This document shows, in pieces, positions 9,540-18,540 of a DNA stretch of 64,000 bases. The DNA is from Strigamia acuminata. Taxonomy: Eukaryota > Arthropoda > Chilopoda > Geophilomorpha > Linotaeniidae. The stretch's first letter is position 1, and every line of letters begins with the position of its first letter. The position numbers and the translations under genes were made by a program. The notes beneath the pieces were generated by a model. The model was not told where the DNA came from. It worked only from the letters and a program-made list of their open reading frames with translations, and did not search any database. The stretch covers positions 58,289,369-58,353,368 of the forward strand of contig OX442314.1 in NCBI GenBank assembly GCA_949358305.1, in the 5' to 3' direction.

Positions 9540-11873
9540 TCTACCGAGGACAGTTTCCAGGCCGCCAGGCGGAGGGATCCATCCAGGATGAGCGGGTGAC
9601 AGTTCCCTTCCGGATCTTTCAGAAGGTCGTCGAACAGGGGAAGCAAGAGAGATGGGGCCACCAATAGGGGCCAAATCGTCTGAAAAGATAAAAAGAGGTA
9701 AGACGAGGCAAAAACAAACAAAAGGGAAACGTACCGGAAACCAGCTCTGGCTGGGCCAAACCGGTGCCACTAGCAACAATCTAGTCGGAGACGGAGCAGA
9801 TCTGACCCTGCTGATGCACGGGGAAATCAGGCAAAACGGGGGAAAAGCGTAATTCAGCGCAGGGCCCCAATCCTGGACCATGGCGTCGAAGGCAATGGCC
9901 TCCGGGTCCGGACGCCAACTGAAGAACTCCTTCAGCTTGCGATTGCGGTAAGAGGCGAACAAGTCGCGAGAGAAGGGCCCAAGGGTCTGCTCCAGACAGT
10001 CGAAGACTGACCCATCCAAAGACCAATCCCCGCTATCAACGATCCCGCCCCTGGATGCGAAGTCCGCCGCAATATTGAACTTTCCCGGGATGTGCTCGGC
10101 CTGAATAGAGAGGTTCCTAGACATGGCCCAAGACCAGATGTCTTGAGCCACCGCCGTAAGGTCCGGAGACCGAGGACTCCCGAGGTGGTTAATCGCAGTG
10201 ACCGCTGAAGTGTTGTCCAAGCGGATCTTAACAATCCCGTCTTTAAGGTCTGCGGCGAGGGCTTTGATGGCCCAGAAAGCAGCCAAGAGCTCTAACACAT
10301 TAATGTGTTTGCTTAGTAAAAAGGAGGGCCACTTGCCTCCCACCGAAACCGAGTCACAACTTGCCCCCCAACCGGAGAGCAAGGCGTCGGAGTCAATACT
10401 GACCAGTACCTCCTTGGGTAAGAGGGATCTACCTTGGCAAGAGTCCAGATTAGACACCCACCAGGATAGCTCGTTTCTGGACTCCGTGTCCAGAATGCAA
10501 ACCGAGTCAAAAGAACCCGAACGTAAGAGGCCCGTTTTCAGCACCTGCAGACCCCTATAATGCAGTGGGGCGGAGGAAATGGCTAGAGAGGTTGCATTAA
10601 GCTTACCTACCACCGAAGCCAAAAACCGGATGTCGACCACCCCCGAGCCTGAAAGCAAAGTTTTAACGGAGCTCTTAATGTCTGAAATTCTGTTCGGTGG
10701 AAGGCTGACTCTCATAGCCTCAGTGTCGATAAGAAAACCGAGGAAGGTCAACTGTCGCGTCGGTTCCAACACCGATTTCTTCGCGTTAATACGGAAGCCA
10801 AGCGCTCTGAAAAGCGACGACATGAAATCCCTTTGGGCTTCTAAAAGAGACTTATCTAAATTGGACACGAACCAGTCGTCCAAATAGACAACTAGTTTAA
10901 ACCCAAATAGCCGTAGAAAGGCGGCGACCACCCGACCAAGTTTGGTGAACACAAAAGGTGCCAAGCTCAAACCGAAGGGGAGCACCGCGAATTCATAAAG
11001 TACTCCCCCCCAGAAAAAACGCAAAAATTTGCGCGAGTCCGGGTGGATAGAGACGGAAAAATATGCGTCCGACATATCAAACTTGATCATGTACACAAGA
11101 CGATCTACTAGAGAGATAGCCAATCCCACATTTTCCATTTTAAAATGGATAAAAGGAAGAAAAGCATTCAAGGGCCTTAAGTTGATTACTGGGCGAAACC
11201 CCCCGTCCTTCTTGGTTACCACGAAGAGAGAGGAAATAAATTCGCCGGGGCAGTGTGCCACCGGGGAGATGGCCCCTTTTACCAACATTTCCGAAACCTC
11301 CTTGTCAATGATGGTGGACACCTCCCGAGAAAAGCTCGCAGCAGGGGGGCGTTGGTTCACCGGGGGCTGAACAAACTCCAGCTTGAAACCTGCAACGGTG
11401 GAAAGGACCCAGGCATCTGAAGAAATCAGGCGCCAGGTGGCCAAACAGGCCGGCAAGCGGCCGGTGAGTGGCAGAGAATCTACAAAGGAACAAAAGTCGC
11501 AAAAGGATCTTACCCTCTCTAGTGAAAGAAGCACGCCCCCGTCCCCTAGCGGGACGGGGGGCAGCTCGAAAGGGCTGCTGAGCCGGAAAGCGATCTCTGG
11601 TTGCAAGGCGACGCTCTTGCACGTAACGCACTTCCCTGTACGGACGTCTGTCGGGCTGCCTAAAGAGCGCGGGGCGCGCAGGGCCCTGTTGAGAGGCGGC
11701 GGGGCGTTGTCGAGCGGTGGACAGCTTGCCACGTGCCCGGTCGATGGCTGAGATCTCTTCGGAATGCTGCTTAAAGGCGGCCATGAATCCGCCGCCAAAA
11801 AGGAACTCCCCTTTGGAGTCGCGGAACTTGGCGGAGAGGGCAGCGTTCTTGCCACCCAAGCTGCTGATGACAT
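8592..11873 (-). CDS. DIRS RT-RNase H-methyltransferase-tyrosine recombinase ORF
   Basis: One uninterrupted 1093-codon frame; the formal start is a weak non-ATG codon because the segment before residue ~125 overlaps gag and is probably joined by splicing. RT spans about 185-390, with KKDGGFRPVINLR and catalytic YLDD at 330-333. RNase H spans about 490-605, with Asp494, Glu528, Asp553 and Asp604. A Dam-like methyltransferase spans about 636-712, with DLFAS...N and FPPF at 677-680. The tyrosine recombinase spans about 779-1085, with Arg931, HSTR (His1035, Arg1038), Trp1061 and Tyr1071. Residues 713-778 are not conserved-looking and begin with a 55-nt GT...AG segment; splicing it out would give a different, DIRS-typical C terminus. 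Confidence 0.93.
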   Translation of the reverse strand: MSSAAWVARTLPSPPSSATPKGSSFLAADSWPPLSSIPKRSQPSTGHVASCPPLDNAPPPLNRALRAPRSLGSPTDVRTGKCVTCKSVALQPEIAFRLSSPFELPPVPLGDGGVLLSLERVRSFCDFCSFVDSLPLTGRLPACLATWRLISSDAWVLSTVAGFKLEFVQPPVNQRPPAASFSREVSTIIDKEVSEMLVKGAISPVAHCPGEFISSLFVVTKKDGGFRPVINLRPLNAFLPFIHFKMENVGLAISLVDRLVYMIKFDMSDAYFSVSIHPDSRKFLRFFWGGVLYEFAVLPFGLSLAPFVFTKLGRVVAAFLRLFGFKLVVYLDDWFVSNLDKSLLEAQRDFMSSLFRALGFRINAKKSVLEPTRQLTFLGFLIDTEAMRVSLPPNRISDIKSSVKTLLSGSGVVDIRFLASVVGKLNATSLAISSAPLHYRGLQVLKTGLLRSGSFDSVCILDTESRNELSWWVSNLDSCQGRSLLPKEVLVSIDSDALLSGWGASCDSVSVGGKWPSFLLSKHINVLELLAAFWAIKALAADLKDGIVKIRLDNTSAVTAINHLGSPRSPDLTAVAQDIWSWAMSRNLSIQAEHIPGKFNIAADFASRGGIVDSGDWSLDGSVFDCLEQTLGPFSRDLFASYRNRKLKEFFSWRPDPEAIAFDAMVQDWGPALNYAFPPFCLISPCISRVRSAPSPTRLLLVAPVWPSQSWFPVRFPFVCFCLVLPLFIFSDDLAPIGGPISLASPVRRPSERSGRELSPAHPGWIPPPGGLETVLGRMREIGLSEDAAQLVGASWKRSTCRTYSNCWGNWRTWAQSRGVDPIRPATMDVANFLGSLFSEGRSYSSVNCHRSAISQLVSLSGGEDFGSHPVIRRILRGVSFSRPAVPKYSNIWHVGPVLIHLKHLFSVPNPSGLSRNQRLATLLALALAGRAADLRLLSADISFFDTFCVVPLCGSRKSASLAPFRIAAFHDKDLCPVTALRHYLAFSAPFRGGSKQLFLSGSPPFAPVSSTTIARWIKDVLSDAGVDTSIFSAHSTRAAATSFAASRGVSLECIIKAADWSTTSVFKKFYNRPIESASEEFASVVLRGYEHS
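9383..9679 (-). CDS. Alternative C-terminal exon of DIRS RT-RH-MT protein
   Basis: If the 55-nt intron at 9680-9734 is removed, the RT frame continues into this exon, beginning with TIWPLLVAPS, passing the conserved-looking LRLAAWKLSS, and ending in TAG at 9383-9385. A W.........HPL....LRLAAW.LS pattern is typical of the end of DIRS RT/MT ORFs, which is why I favour splicing. It overlaps the recombinase frame by about 150 nt. Confidence 0.7.
   Translation of the reverse strand, partial: TIWPLLVAPSLLLPLFDDLLKDPEGNCHPLILDGSLRLAAWKLSSVECERSDFQKTLPNWWEPRGNAPPVGLTPIAGATGGLGRNLAAWTLFDQLPWT
9680..9734 (-). other. Candidate 55-nt intron in DIRS pol
   Basis: Minus strand: donor GTACGT, pyrimidine-rich tail and TTTTCAG acceptor. 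Its length is not a multiple of three. Retained, RT is in frame with the recombinase; removed, the RT-MT protein acquires its typical C terminus and stops. It is identical in position and length in copy 2 (60586-60640). Confidence 0.65.
11480..11513 (-). other. Candidate 34-nt intron joining gag to pol
   Basis: Minus strand: strong donor GTAAGA, T-rich interior, acceptor TTTGTAG. Removal joins gag codon G|AT as Asp and puts gag exactly in the RT frame at DSLPLTGR. At 34 nt it is very short for an animal intron, so programmed frameshifting in the >300-nt overlap is an alternative. Conserved in copy 2 at 62376-62409. Confidence 0.5.
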
Positions 11874-12955
11874 TAAAGCGCCTCTCGTTGGAAAGGGAGT
11901 CCGACGCCGCGGAAACTAGCAGGAGAATGGCCTTGGCGGCCTCCAAAGTCTCAGATCGAGAAAGGGGTCTGAAAAATAAGAAGAATGAATAAATAAATCC
12001 AAAAATTGAGGGAAAAAACCCACTCTCTCATAACTGCAGAATCAAGAATCTTTGACGCAACCGCGCCAACTTTCAAAACCAGAAGGTCAACACTTTTGAG
12101 AAAATTCTCCCGGGGGAAAGAGAACGAGGTGGCGCGTCCCCCGATGTACGCCTTTACGTCGTCGTCCAGCTCTTTGCGTTTGAGCGCCGGAACGAGCTCC
12201 AAAGGGCGTGGGAAAGCCGCAGAAACTTTCTTCAAAGCCGAAACTGACGGGTGTGAAGCAAGAATTTCCTGGATACGCTCGGCAGACTTCTTAGCAATAG
12301 AAGGTGCAGCGCCGGATTCCACATCCGAATCCGAATCGTCGCCGACAGAAACAGCTGGCTGCCTGCTTAGGGAGCGGACCTGAGCTCTTAACCTGGAAAC
12401 TTCGTCTCGAAGATCCACAAAAACGTCGTCTTGACGTGGGGGCGGCGTAAAAAAGTCCTCTTCCGGTGCGTAGTCCAAATCGAACTCGGGGTCGCGGAAA
12501 AGCAGAGGAGAATCGCCCGCATCCGGGGAAGAAGAAGTACGACGGTCGCTGTGACGGTCGCCAAGATGGGCGCCGTGACGATCGCCAGAAATGTCGTCGT
12601 GATGGTCGCCGTGACGGTCAGCACGGTTCGGTACGAAGGTCGCAGACGCAGAGCGAGACATGCGCTGACCCGACGTCCGAGAAGAGTCCCTCGCGAAAAG
12701 TGGGCGCGTTTCGCGGGACAACGTTTGAGAAAACGTCAGCAAGTCTTGAAGACCTTGTAGAAAATGTGGCGCTTGCGACACGACCGGCTCGGTCACGTCG
12801 ACGCGACGTTCAACATGGCGGGATGCCTCGACGACGGCGTCGGCCACGTTGGGGCCCGACGTTTCATCCACGACAGCGGTTCTCGCCGTTTTCTGCTTGT
12901 TGGCAGCTGGGCGGCCACGTTTGGACGGGCCACCGGCGTTATTATCATCCGCCAT
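11514..12955 (-). CDS. DIRS gag-like protein
   Basis: Starts at ATG 12953-12955 (MADDNNAGG), with a basic KRGRP stretch near residue 14, Arg/Asp-rich repeats near 115-140, an acidic segment and a possible coiled region. Exon 1 ends at 12024; a 55-nt intron (11969-12023, donor GTGGGT, acceptor TTTTCAG) joins it in phase to exon 2 (PLSRSETLEAAKAI...), which is Arg-rich and could bind nucleic acid. Without splicing the frame ends in a hydrophobic run that is simply translated intron. No zinc knuckle is visible. Function as nucleocapsid is inferred from position. Confidence 0.75.
11969..12023 (-). other. Candidate 55-nt intron in DIRS gag
   Basis: Donor GA|GTGGGT and acceptor TTATTTTTCAG|A rebuild a Glu codon and keep one open frame across the junction. 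Same size as the pol intron. One base differs inside it in copy 2 (62843-62897); splice signals are kept. Confidence 0.65.
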
Positions 12956-13028
12956 GGTAAGAAAAACGACAAAACTAACCCGAAAAACAGCAGCGAAAAA
13001 TTATCCTGTAAACCAAAATGGCAGAAGA

Positions 13029-13169
13029 AATTAGACTGGAGATTCGTACTGTCCATAGCCCACAGTAAGAGTGTAATCTGGCGGTGGATTTTTCTTTAAA
13101 GTTCTGTGTTAAAATGGAGAAATTAGACAATTCCTAAATTAGCACATTTATTTTCACTGTTGTATAATT
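13029..13169. repeat. DIRS right inverted terminal repeat
   Basis: Inverted complement of the left repeat, with a short right-specific extension ending ...TTGTATAATT. It lies immediately upstream of the gag start for this minus-strand element, so it should contain the promoter. Confidence 0.9.
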
Positions 13170-14149
13170 AAAATTTGGGCTTCGTCAAGCCCTAGAACAG
13201 GTCATTCCACACATTATAATAAAAAAAAAATAAAAAAAGACTCATTTTTAAGCGCTGTGGAGTGGAAGTACGAATTAAAATTATGATTTACGGCAAACCG
13301 TAAGCAAACCGGAGCGCCACCTGGCGGAACCCGTGTTTTTAAATGGATGCCATAATGTTCGCCCGATACAAATTTGGATGTTTTCGGCACTAAAGAAGGA
13401 TTTAAAAATTCTGAAACCACGCTCAAATTGCATTCTGCACAAGTCTGTATGTTTCTTTTTTCGATTTGGTAAAAAAAAGTACGTTTTTTTTTACGATTGT
13501 AGCCGGCGACGACAGGGTCAATTTAGTAAGAAATTTCAATTTGACCATAAAAACAAAAAATATGAAAAATGAACGGTTTAAAAATTTAAAAGTATATTTC
13601 CTGTGCAGAATTTGCCGCTCTTTCAAATGGTGCTGATAACTTTTTGATCTGAGCTACATTTTTTTTTATTTGCTAATAAACGATTTGTCCTTTGGCAAAT
13701 TTTTAGTATGGATTCAAATTTTGCAGGGATACAGCATAAAAGCCTTTTTCAAAAACGTAGTTTTTTTGGTTTACTTGTTAAACCTTTTTTAGTTGCAATA
13801 GCCAAAGGAATAGACTTGTTACATTTTTTATTTTAAAAACTAAGCATGAAGTAAAAACAAACTAAATGGAGCTTTAACTAATGGAACATTACCCTTACAT
13901 TACCCTTACAATTGCACCGAAGGGAAAAATTGCGCGAAATGCTATACATTTTCGAATGCATTAATTCGGCATATCTCAAAATATTTTTTAAAATTTATTT
14001 TAGAACTAAATAGGCTGTTTCCTGTTTGAAATACAATTGACATGTCAAGATGTGCGCAGGGGAATCAGGAGGATGAGGGAACCAGGGAAGATATATTGCA
14101 CGTCATGAAACATACGAATAAAATATACTAGATCTTAAATTTCACTTAC
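13170..14149. other. Non-coding stretch between DIRS and the channel gene
   Basis: AT-rich, no supported gene. It follows the last recognised exon of the DEG/ENaC gene (donor at 14144-14149), so it is the start of that gene's next intron. A motif near 13311-13335 (AGCGCCACCTGGCGG) reappears in reverse complement inside the MITE at 41097-41625. Confidence 0.5.
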
Positions 14150-14900
14150 ATCGGCTGCAGAAATATCGCACTCTGAGGCAGCTTTCCATAATTTGAGTGG
14201 ATCGGTTGCGAATTCAGTTGACGGATGGAGTAAGTCAAAGAGCTGGAAACGATGAGGATCAATTTTCTGTCGTTCAACGAATTCCTCTTTAGCTTTTAAT
14301 ATTTCGTCAGTTTCTGTACAAATGATGACGAGTGGAAGATGAATTATTTTGTCTCTGACGAGAGTAATCGTTTTGACGAGTGGATAATCAAAGTAAGAAT
14401 TAATTGAAATGTAAATTTGGTGACTGGAGATAAAAATTAGAAATAGCAGCACGACATTTTTCAATTTATTTCTTTTGTCGGGCGTTTTCTGCTTTTCTTT
14501 TAGTATTTCTTGAATTTTATCTCGCAACTGGCGATCTTTGCTTTTCCTTTTTTTGTACACAATTAGAAGCATTTTGCAGCAGTGAACAAATATTTCCACG
14601 AGTATTAAACATGACATTCCAAAATATAGTCCGATGTTTCCGCCAATGTCACATAGTAAAGTGATGATGTCGTAAGAATGTCGTTCTTGCAATGTCCTAA
14701 CGCAATTATTCACAACAAAGATTTCGACAATAGTCTCTTTCTCAGAATGAGGTACATCATAACGGTCTGTGCTGAGCTGTGTCACTTTACATACTCCAAG
14801 ACATTTGCACTTGTGGTAAGCAGATAACAAATCGCTGCGTTGTTTTCGCTGATAAGTGTAATTGCATTCTGGTAGATTTCGTGCATCATGAAACGGATAT
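14150..14900 (-). CDS. DEG/ENaC exon 5: TM2 followed by a second TM1
   Basis: 751 nt, entering in phase 2 and leaving in phase 0 at GAT|GTAAGT. The order is ectodomain with CKCLGVCK, helix LLCDIGGNIGLYFGMS (about 14576-14662), about 40 charged residues (KKRKSKDRQLRDK...), then a new helix NVVLLFLIFISS (about 14396-14458) and YFDYPLVKTITLV...PLVIIC, which is the normal sequence just after TM1 in this family. There is no stop or splice site between them, so the two units are encoded in one chain. Confidence 0.85.
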
Positions 14901-16933
14901 CTGAAATCGAAATTAGTATTACTTCAGTGTGTTCAGTAACTATTGTGATCAAAGAAGGTAATGAACAACACACGGCTTTAGTATATGTGAGTCTCTAGCG
15001 AACGATTTGTTTGTTGAACTAAATAGACTGCCTTATTCTTTTTACAACCCGGGTTATACACCCAGATAACCCCAAGTCGTCGTACCGACGTAACATGTGG
15101 AAGGGGGGACGAGGGCGAGACGTGCCCAATAACGCAGGTGCGACGTAGAGTTGAGGGAAAGGTCCTTAGTTGGCAGGCCCGAGGCCCACAGTATTAATAA
15201 TTACAACGTTTAAATAAACCGCCTATCTGGATATTGTTTGATTAGAACTAAAAATATACCTGCAAGTCATAACTCTCTTGAGACAATGCAGCAAACATCC
15301 TTGTAAATTGTCATCGCAAGGATTTCGCTTACTGTTGATGAAGTGATACTGAAAAAAACATGCTACAGTTAAATTCGACTATTACACGTTAGATGCAATA
15401 ATTTCAAGAACATGTGAAATAAGAGAAATTATTTTCCTAAACAGCACTGAAACATACACAGTAAGAATGTATCTTTGATGTGTTTTCCAATTCAGACACC
15501 CAAGTATCATCCAAAGGAATATTCGGTGCCTAATATTGCATGAATATGACAAAGATTTGAATCTGGTTCACTTTAACGACCACATTTTAGCGATTCCATT
15601 TTAGCGACGTCGATAATAATCTAATATAAAAATCTAATAAATTTAATCGAAATTATCCCAAAATCTAATAAATTAAATCACAAATATCCCAAAATATGTC
15701 AAAGTGCATCAAATTTTTTTCAACACTAATTACAAAATTCTGAAATTTATCCAAATCCACTTCCTTGTTAGTCAACCTGTCACCAACAACACCGCTCCTT
15801 TCATCTCAACCCTCAAACCCATCCAATGAGCAATTAGAAAATAAATGATTGACATAAAATGCAAATCCCAAAAAATTACTCCATATTTGACTATGACAGC
15901 TTAATCTTGGCTGACAACACAATACCCCAAAAGTCATAACCAAAAATCCCTATCCCTTTCCCACAATTCCCTGCAAAACCTCAAAAACGTCGCTAAAACG
16001 TTCATGATATGTGCTGAACGAATTTTTTGATTGACCTGTCGGGCGTCGCAAAAACTTACCAATTTTGGCTTTTTTCGCTAAAATTGCATTCGCTAAAGTA
16101 AACTAATCCGAAAGTTTTGTCCAAATTTGACAAAGTTTTGTACAATAATTTTGGATGTCTTATTTTATAAAGGTCTTGAAAATCTTTCTTACTTGTTGAA
16201 CATTAACTTTATAAGCATATTTTTGGCGCGGATACAACGTATCTCCAATGATATAATAGTTGATTTGTGAATGATCAATTGATACCTGAAAAATCAGAGA
16301 ACAAGTGCACCAGTTATTTAGACAGAATTGAATTTATAAACAACATTTAACACACGATTTGCTTTGCCAGTGTGTTGACACAAATGCAATTATTAAGTGG
16401 TCATCTCAGCCAATTGCGGGAGTCGAAATGGATATTGTGGCCTGCTCAAAGTGGATTAATTGTTAGTTGAAGCACTCTAATGTGATCTTTACATAAAAGC
16501 AACAAGTTATTGGGCCTGTAATCTGTTGACCCTATTTCTTTGATTCTAAAGGTGCATTTTTGGCAACCGCACGCGATTTTTTAAAAGCTGTCGTCATCCG
16601 ATTTTACTGGGAAATAAAATGATTTACCTTGGTACCGGAAATAAAAGGATTAATGAAATAACTAATTTAAACAAATGATTTTAAGTTTAATGATAAAGTT
16701 CTTTATTTGCATTAAAATAGTTAATTATTAAATGGGGTCTTGAATAAATAAATTAAAAAAATAAATTTTGGGCGATGAAGTGATTTAACACTGTTGTGTT
16801 CCACCAACAATCAGCTCGCGCCTCACCAGTGAGGTGCATCCTATAGTTTGAGAAACGCTGCTCTGGCGAAAAGAGTTTACTAGCTACTAGATTGTGGAAT
16901 TTTGGGAACAGGAAATCCTAAATGGGTCATTAC

Positions 16934-16992
<59 letters not shown>

Positions 16993-18206
16993 TTAATCTC
17001 ACACTCCAGGAGTAAAGGTTACAGGACATTCATTAGTGCGTTGGAAATATCCCAATTCCCAACCCGGTTATACAATTGTTATAACAATGCGCCCTTTTCA
17101 AGTTAATTTTGGCTGAAAAATGCCGTTTTGCGTACAATAATGTAGTTATAGCAGTTGTACTTGTAAATGAACTTGAAAAGAGCGCATTGTTATAACAATT
17201 TTTCTTCAGATAACCATTGTCCAGTCACTGTAAATTATCGATGTGAAACTAAATACAAAATAACAAATTGATTGTGCATTAAATGTGAAATAAGCTTCAA
17301 GTTTGGACAATTCTGAATCAAGTTTGAAAGGATTTACAAGAAATTTTTCATTGTAAAATTGGTCTCTGATAATGCGCGGATCTCTAACAAAACGTGGGTG
17401 GGGACTTTATTCTGCCAATAGTGCGCAGGTACACAGGATTTACGCTTGTCTAAATCACCTTAACGTGGTCGCATTTTGCTGGGAATTTTAGTTTGATCAC
17501 CATCTTGTAATTTAAATTTCCATATGGGAACCGCAAAGCTAAATGAAAATGAATTCACACATAATGAATGTGTATACGATTTTTGTTGATTTTTTTAACT
17601 TACCAATTGAAAGTTGAGCAGTAGGCTGTAAAATAGTTTCATAATTTTGAATTGTCAGATTAATGCGTGATTTTCCCTAGAAGGAATTGCTCAATTATTG
17701 GTAAATAGAATGAAAGAGAAATGGAGCCTTACCATCGCATAGTGCGCATCAGTTATGTAACTAGGTACACTCAGATATTTCGCAACGTCGGTAAAATTAT
17801 ATTGTTTACGGAAAGCATAGTAGTTACAGTCTTCGACTGTGTACTTACTGCCAGGCAATTTTGTTAACATATTGTTAAGTTCCTGTGTTGTAAGTGGGAT
17901 AATATAAACATTTGGGAAAAGACCATGGGTTTTTTCAATCAAATACGCATCAGTGCTTGTTGGCTCATCCAGGTAATGCAATATTCGATCTGCAGTTTGG
18001 TACACACAAATTGCAACATTGGTAATGAGTAATGTGATAAATAGATAAGATGTGTATTTTTTCTTGATTGAAATGTTTTTCAGTGTTTTGACGAATGCCG
18101 GTGTCTCTGATTGCTCCGCTATGACGGTGCCAACAATGCGTTGCAGTTTTCTTTGCCTGAGTTGTTGAATTCGGCCAAACGTTTGATGTGATTTGTTGTT
18201 GTCCAT
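14150..18206 (-). CDS. DEG/ENaC-family channel gene, 5' part, with fused second unit
   Basis: Exons on the minus strand: 17733-18206, 17604-17676, 16193-16285, 15260-15348 and 14150-14900, all with GT-AG borders. Exon 1 holds the cytoplasmic N terminus, the first helix (about residues 53-72) and the start of the ectodomain. Exons 2-4 give the rest of the ectodomain, including a Cys-rich stretch. Exon 5 holds more Cys, the second helix with the family G-x-S filter (GMS), then a charged linker and another first helix with its ectodomain start. The donor GTAAGT at the end of exon 5 shows the gene continues left. The family forms trimeric, amiloride-type sodium channels in the plasma membrane. 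Exon 2 ends in phase 1 but exon 3 opens in phase 0, so one junction is unresolved. Confidence 0.82.
15260..15348 (-). CDS. DEG/ENaC exon 4
   Basis: 89 nt between TTTTTTTCAG and GTATAT. Translates to a Cys-rich ectodomain piece (NPCDDNLQGC...HCLKRVMTC). The equivalent exon at 49898-50007 has the same start and end phases and similar Cys spacing. Confidence 0.75.
15493..16108. mobile_element. MITE with TTTAGCGA inverted ends
   Basis: Left part GGTTCACTTTAACGACC...ATTTTAGCGA and right part the approximate complement (TTCGCTAAAATTGCATTCGC). The first ~120 bp are repeated at 18319-18438. It lies in intron 3 of the DEG/ENaC gene. Exact edges are uncertain. Confidence 0.55.
16193..16285 (-). CDS. 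DEG/ENaC exon 3
   Basis: 93 nt, phase 0 to 0, between TTTTTCAG and GTAAGA. Encodes VSIDHSQINYYIIGDTLYPR and then a Tyr/Lys-rich run ending VNVQQ, matching the beta-sheet ectodomain block before the Cys-rich segment. Confidence 0.7.
16934..16994. repeat. (TTTA)n microsatellite
   Basis: Uninterrupted TTAT/TTTA tetranucleotide run of about 61 bp within intron 2 of the DEG/ENaC gene. Confidence 0.97.
17074..17200. mobile_element. Small hairpin MITE
   Basis: 127 bp with ~30-bp inverted ends (AATTGTTATAACAATGCGC...CTTTTCAAGTT), inside intron 2 of the DEG/ENaC gene. The interior is non-coding. The TTGTTATAACAA core of each end is itself palindromic. Confidence 0.75.
17604..17676 (-). CDS. DEG/ENaC exon 2
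   Basis: 73 nt between TTCTAG and GTAAGT, one open frame (GKSRINLTIQNYETILQ...). It leaves in phase 1, which does not fit exon 3. A micro-exon, a sequencing indel or a disabling mutation could explain this. Confidence 0.65.
17733..18206 (-). CDS. DEG/ENaC exon 1 (start codon, TM1)
   Basis: ATG at 18204-18206 opens a 158-codon exon ending at ATG|GTAAGG. A basic N terminus is followed by one hydrophobic helix (SYLFITLLITNVAICVY) and the ectodomain start. Confidence 0.78.
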
Positions 18207-18318
18207 TTTGTATAGACGATGTTAACTAGAATAGAACAATAATCTGCGGTTTAAATACTAGAATGTATGATTACTTATTTCTCACAAACATTTTGTAAAA
18301 GGAGATCTGGGCGGGCAA

Positions 18319-18540
18319 TTCAGATACCCAAGTAACATCCGAAGGAATATTCGGGGCCTAATATTGCATGAATATGACAAAGATTTGAATCTGGTTCACT
18401 TTAACGACCACATTTTAGCGACTCCATTTTAGCGACGCTGCAATAGCTAAAATGGCCTGAGCGCTAAAGTTGTCACGATTAATTCTGGATGGAATAATTA
18501 ATTCTAACAATATCGCGCAAAAGCTAATTTGGCGCAATAG
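18319..18540. repeat. Second copy of the 15.5-kb MITE family
   Basis: About 120 bp (18319-18438) is ~95% like 15493-15612, then diverges; GCTAAAGT near 18470 may be the other end. It lies just upstream of the DEG/ENaC start codon and so could influence its promoter. Confidence 0.7.

Larger units (their letters stand above)
1..13126. repeat. Duplicated block, copy 1 (partner 50893-64000)
   Basis: This whole stretch recurs at 50893-64000 in the same orientation, about 50.89 kb away. By eye I count about 50-60 substitutions, mostly transitions, plus indels of 12, 1, 3, 10 and 22 bp, giving divergence near 0.4%. Position 1 already matches position 50893, and the window ends while copy 2 still matches copy 1, so neither breakpoint is visible. 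Both copies have the same transposons at the same sites with the same target duplications, so those insertions predate the duplication. A tandem duplication or an uncollapsed allele in the assembly would both explain it. Confidence 0.97.
8144..13169 (-). mobile_element. DIRS1-type tyrosine-recombinase retrotransposon, copy 1
   Basis: A 5.03-kb element with DIRS hallmarks: inverted terminal repeats (8144-8318 and 13029-13169), an internal complementary region (8498-8599) that joins the reverse complements of both tips, no target duplication, and minus-strand genes for gag, RT, RNase H, a Dam-like methyltransferase and a tyrosine recombinase. The tips share AATT, and the internal region contains exactly that junction, as expected for the rolling-circle-like DIRS replication model. 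Catalytic residues are retained and the long ORF is 1093 codons, so this copy could be close to functional. Three candidate short introns connect the frames. Confidence 0.93.
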
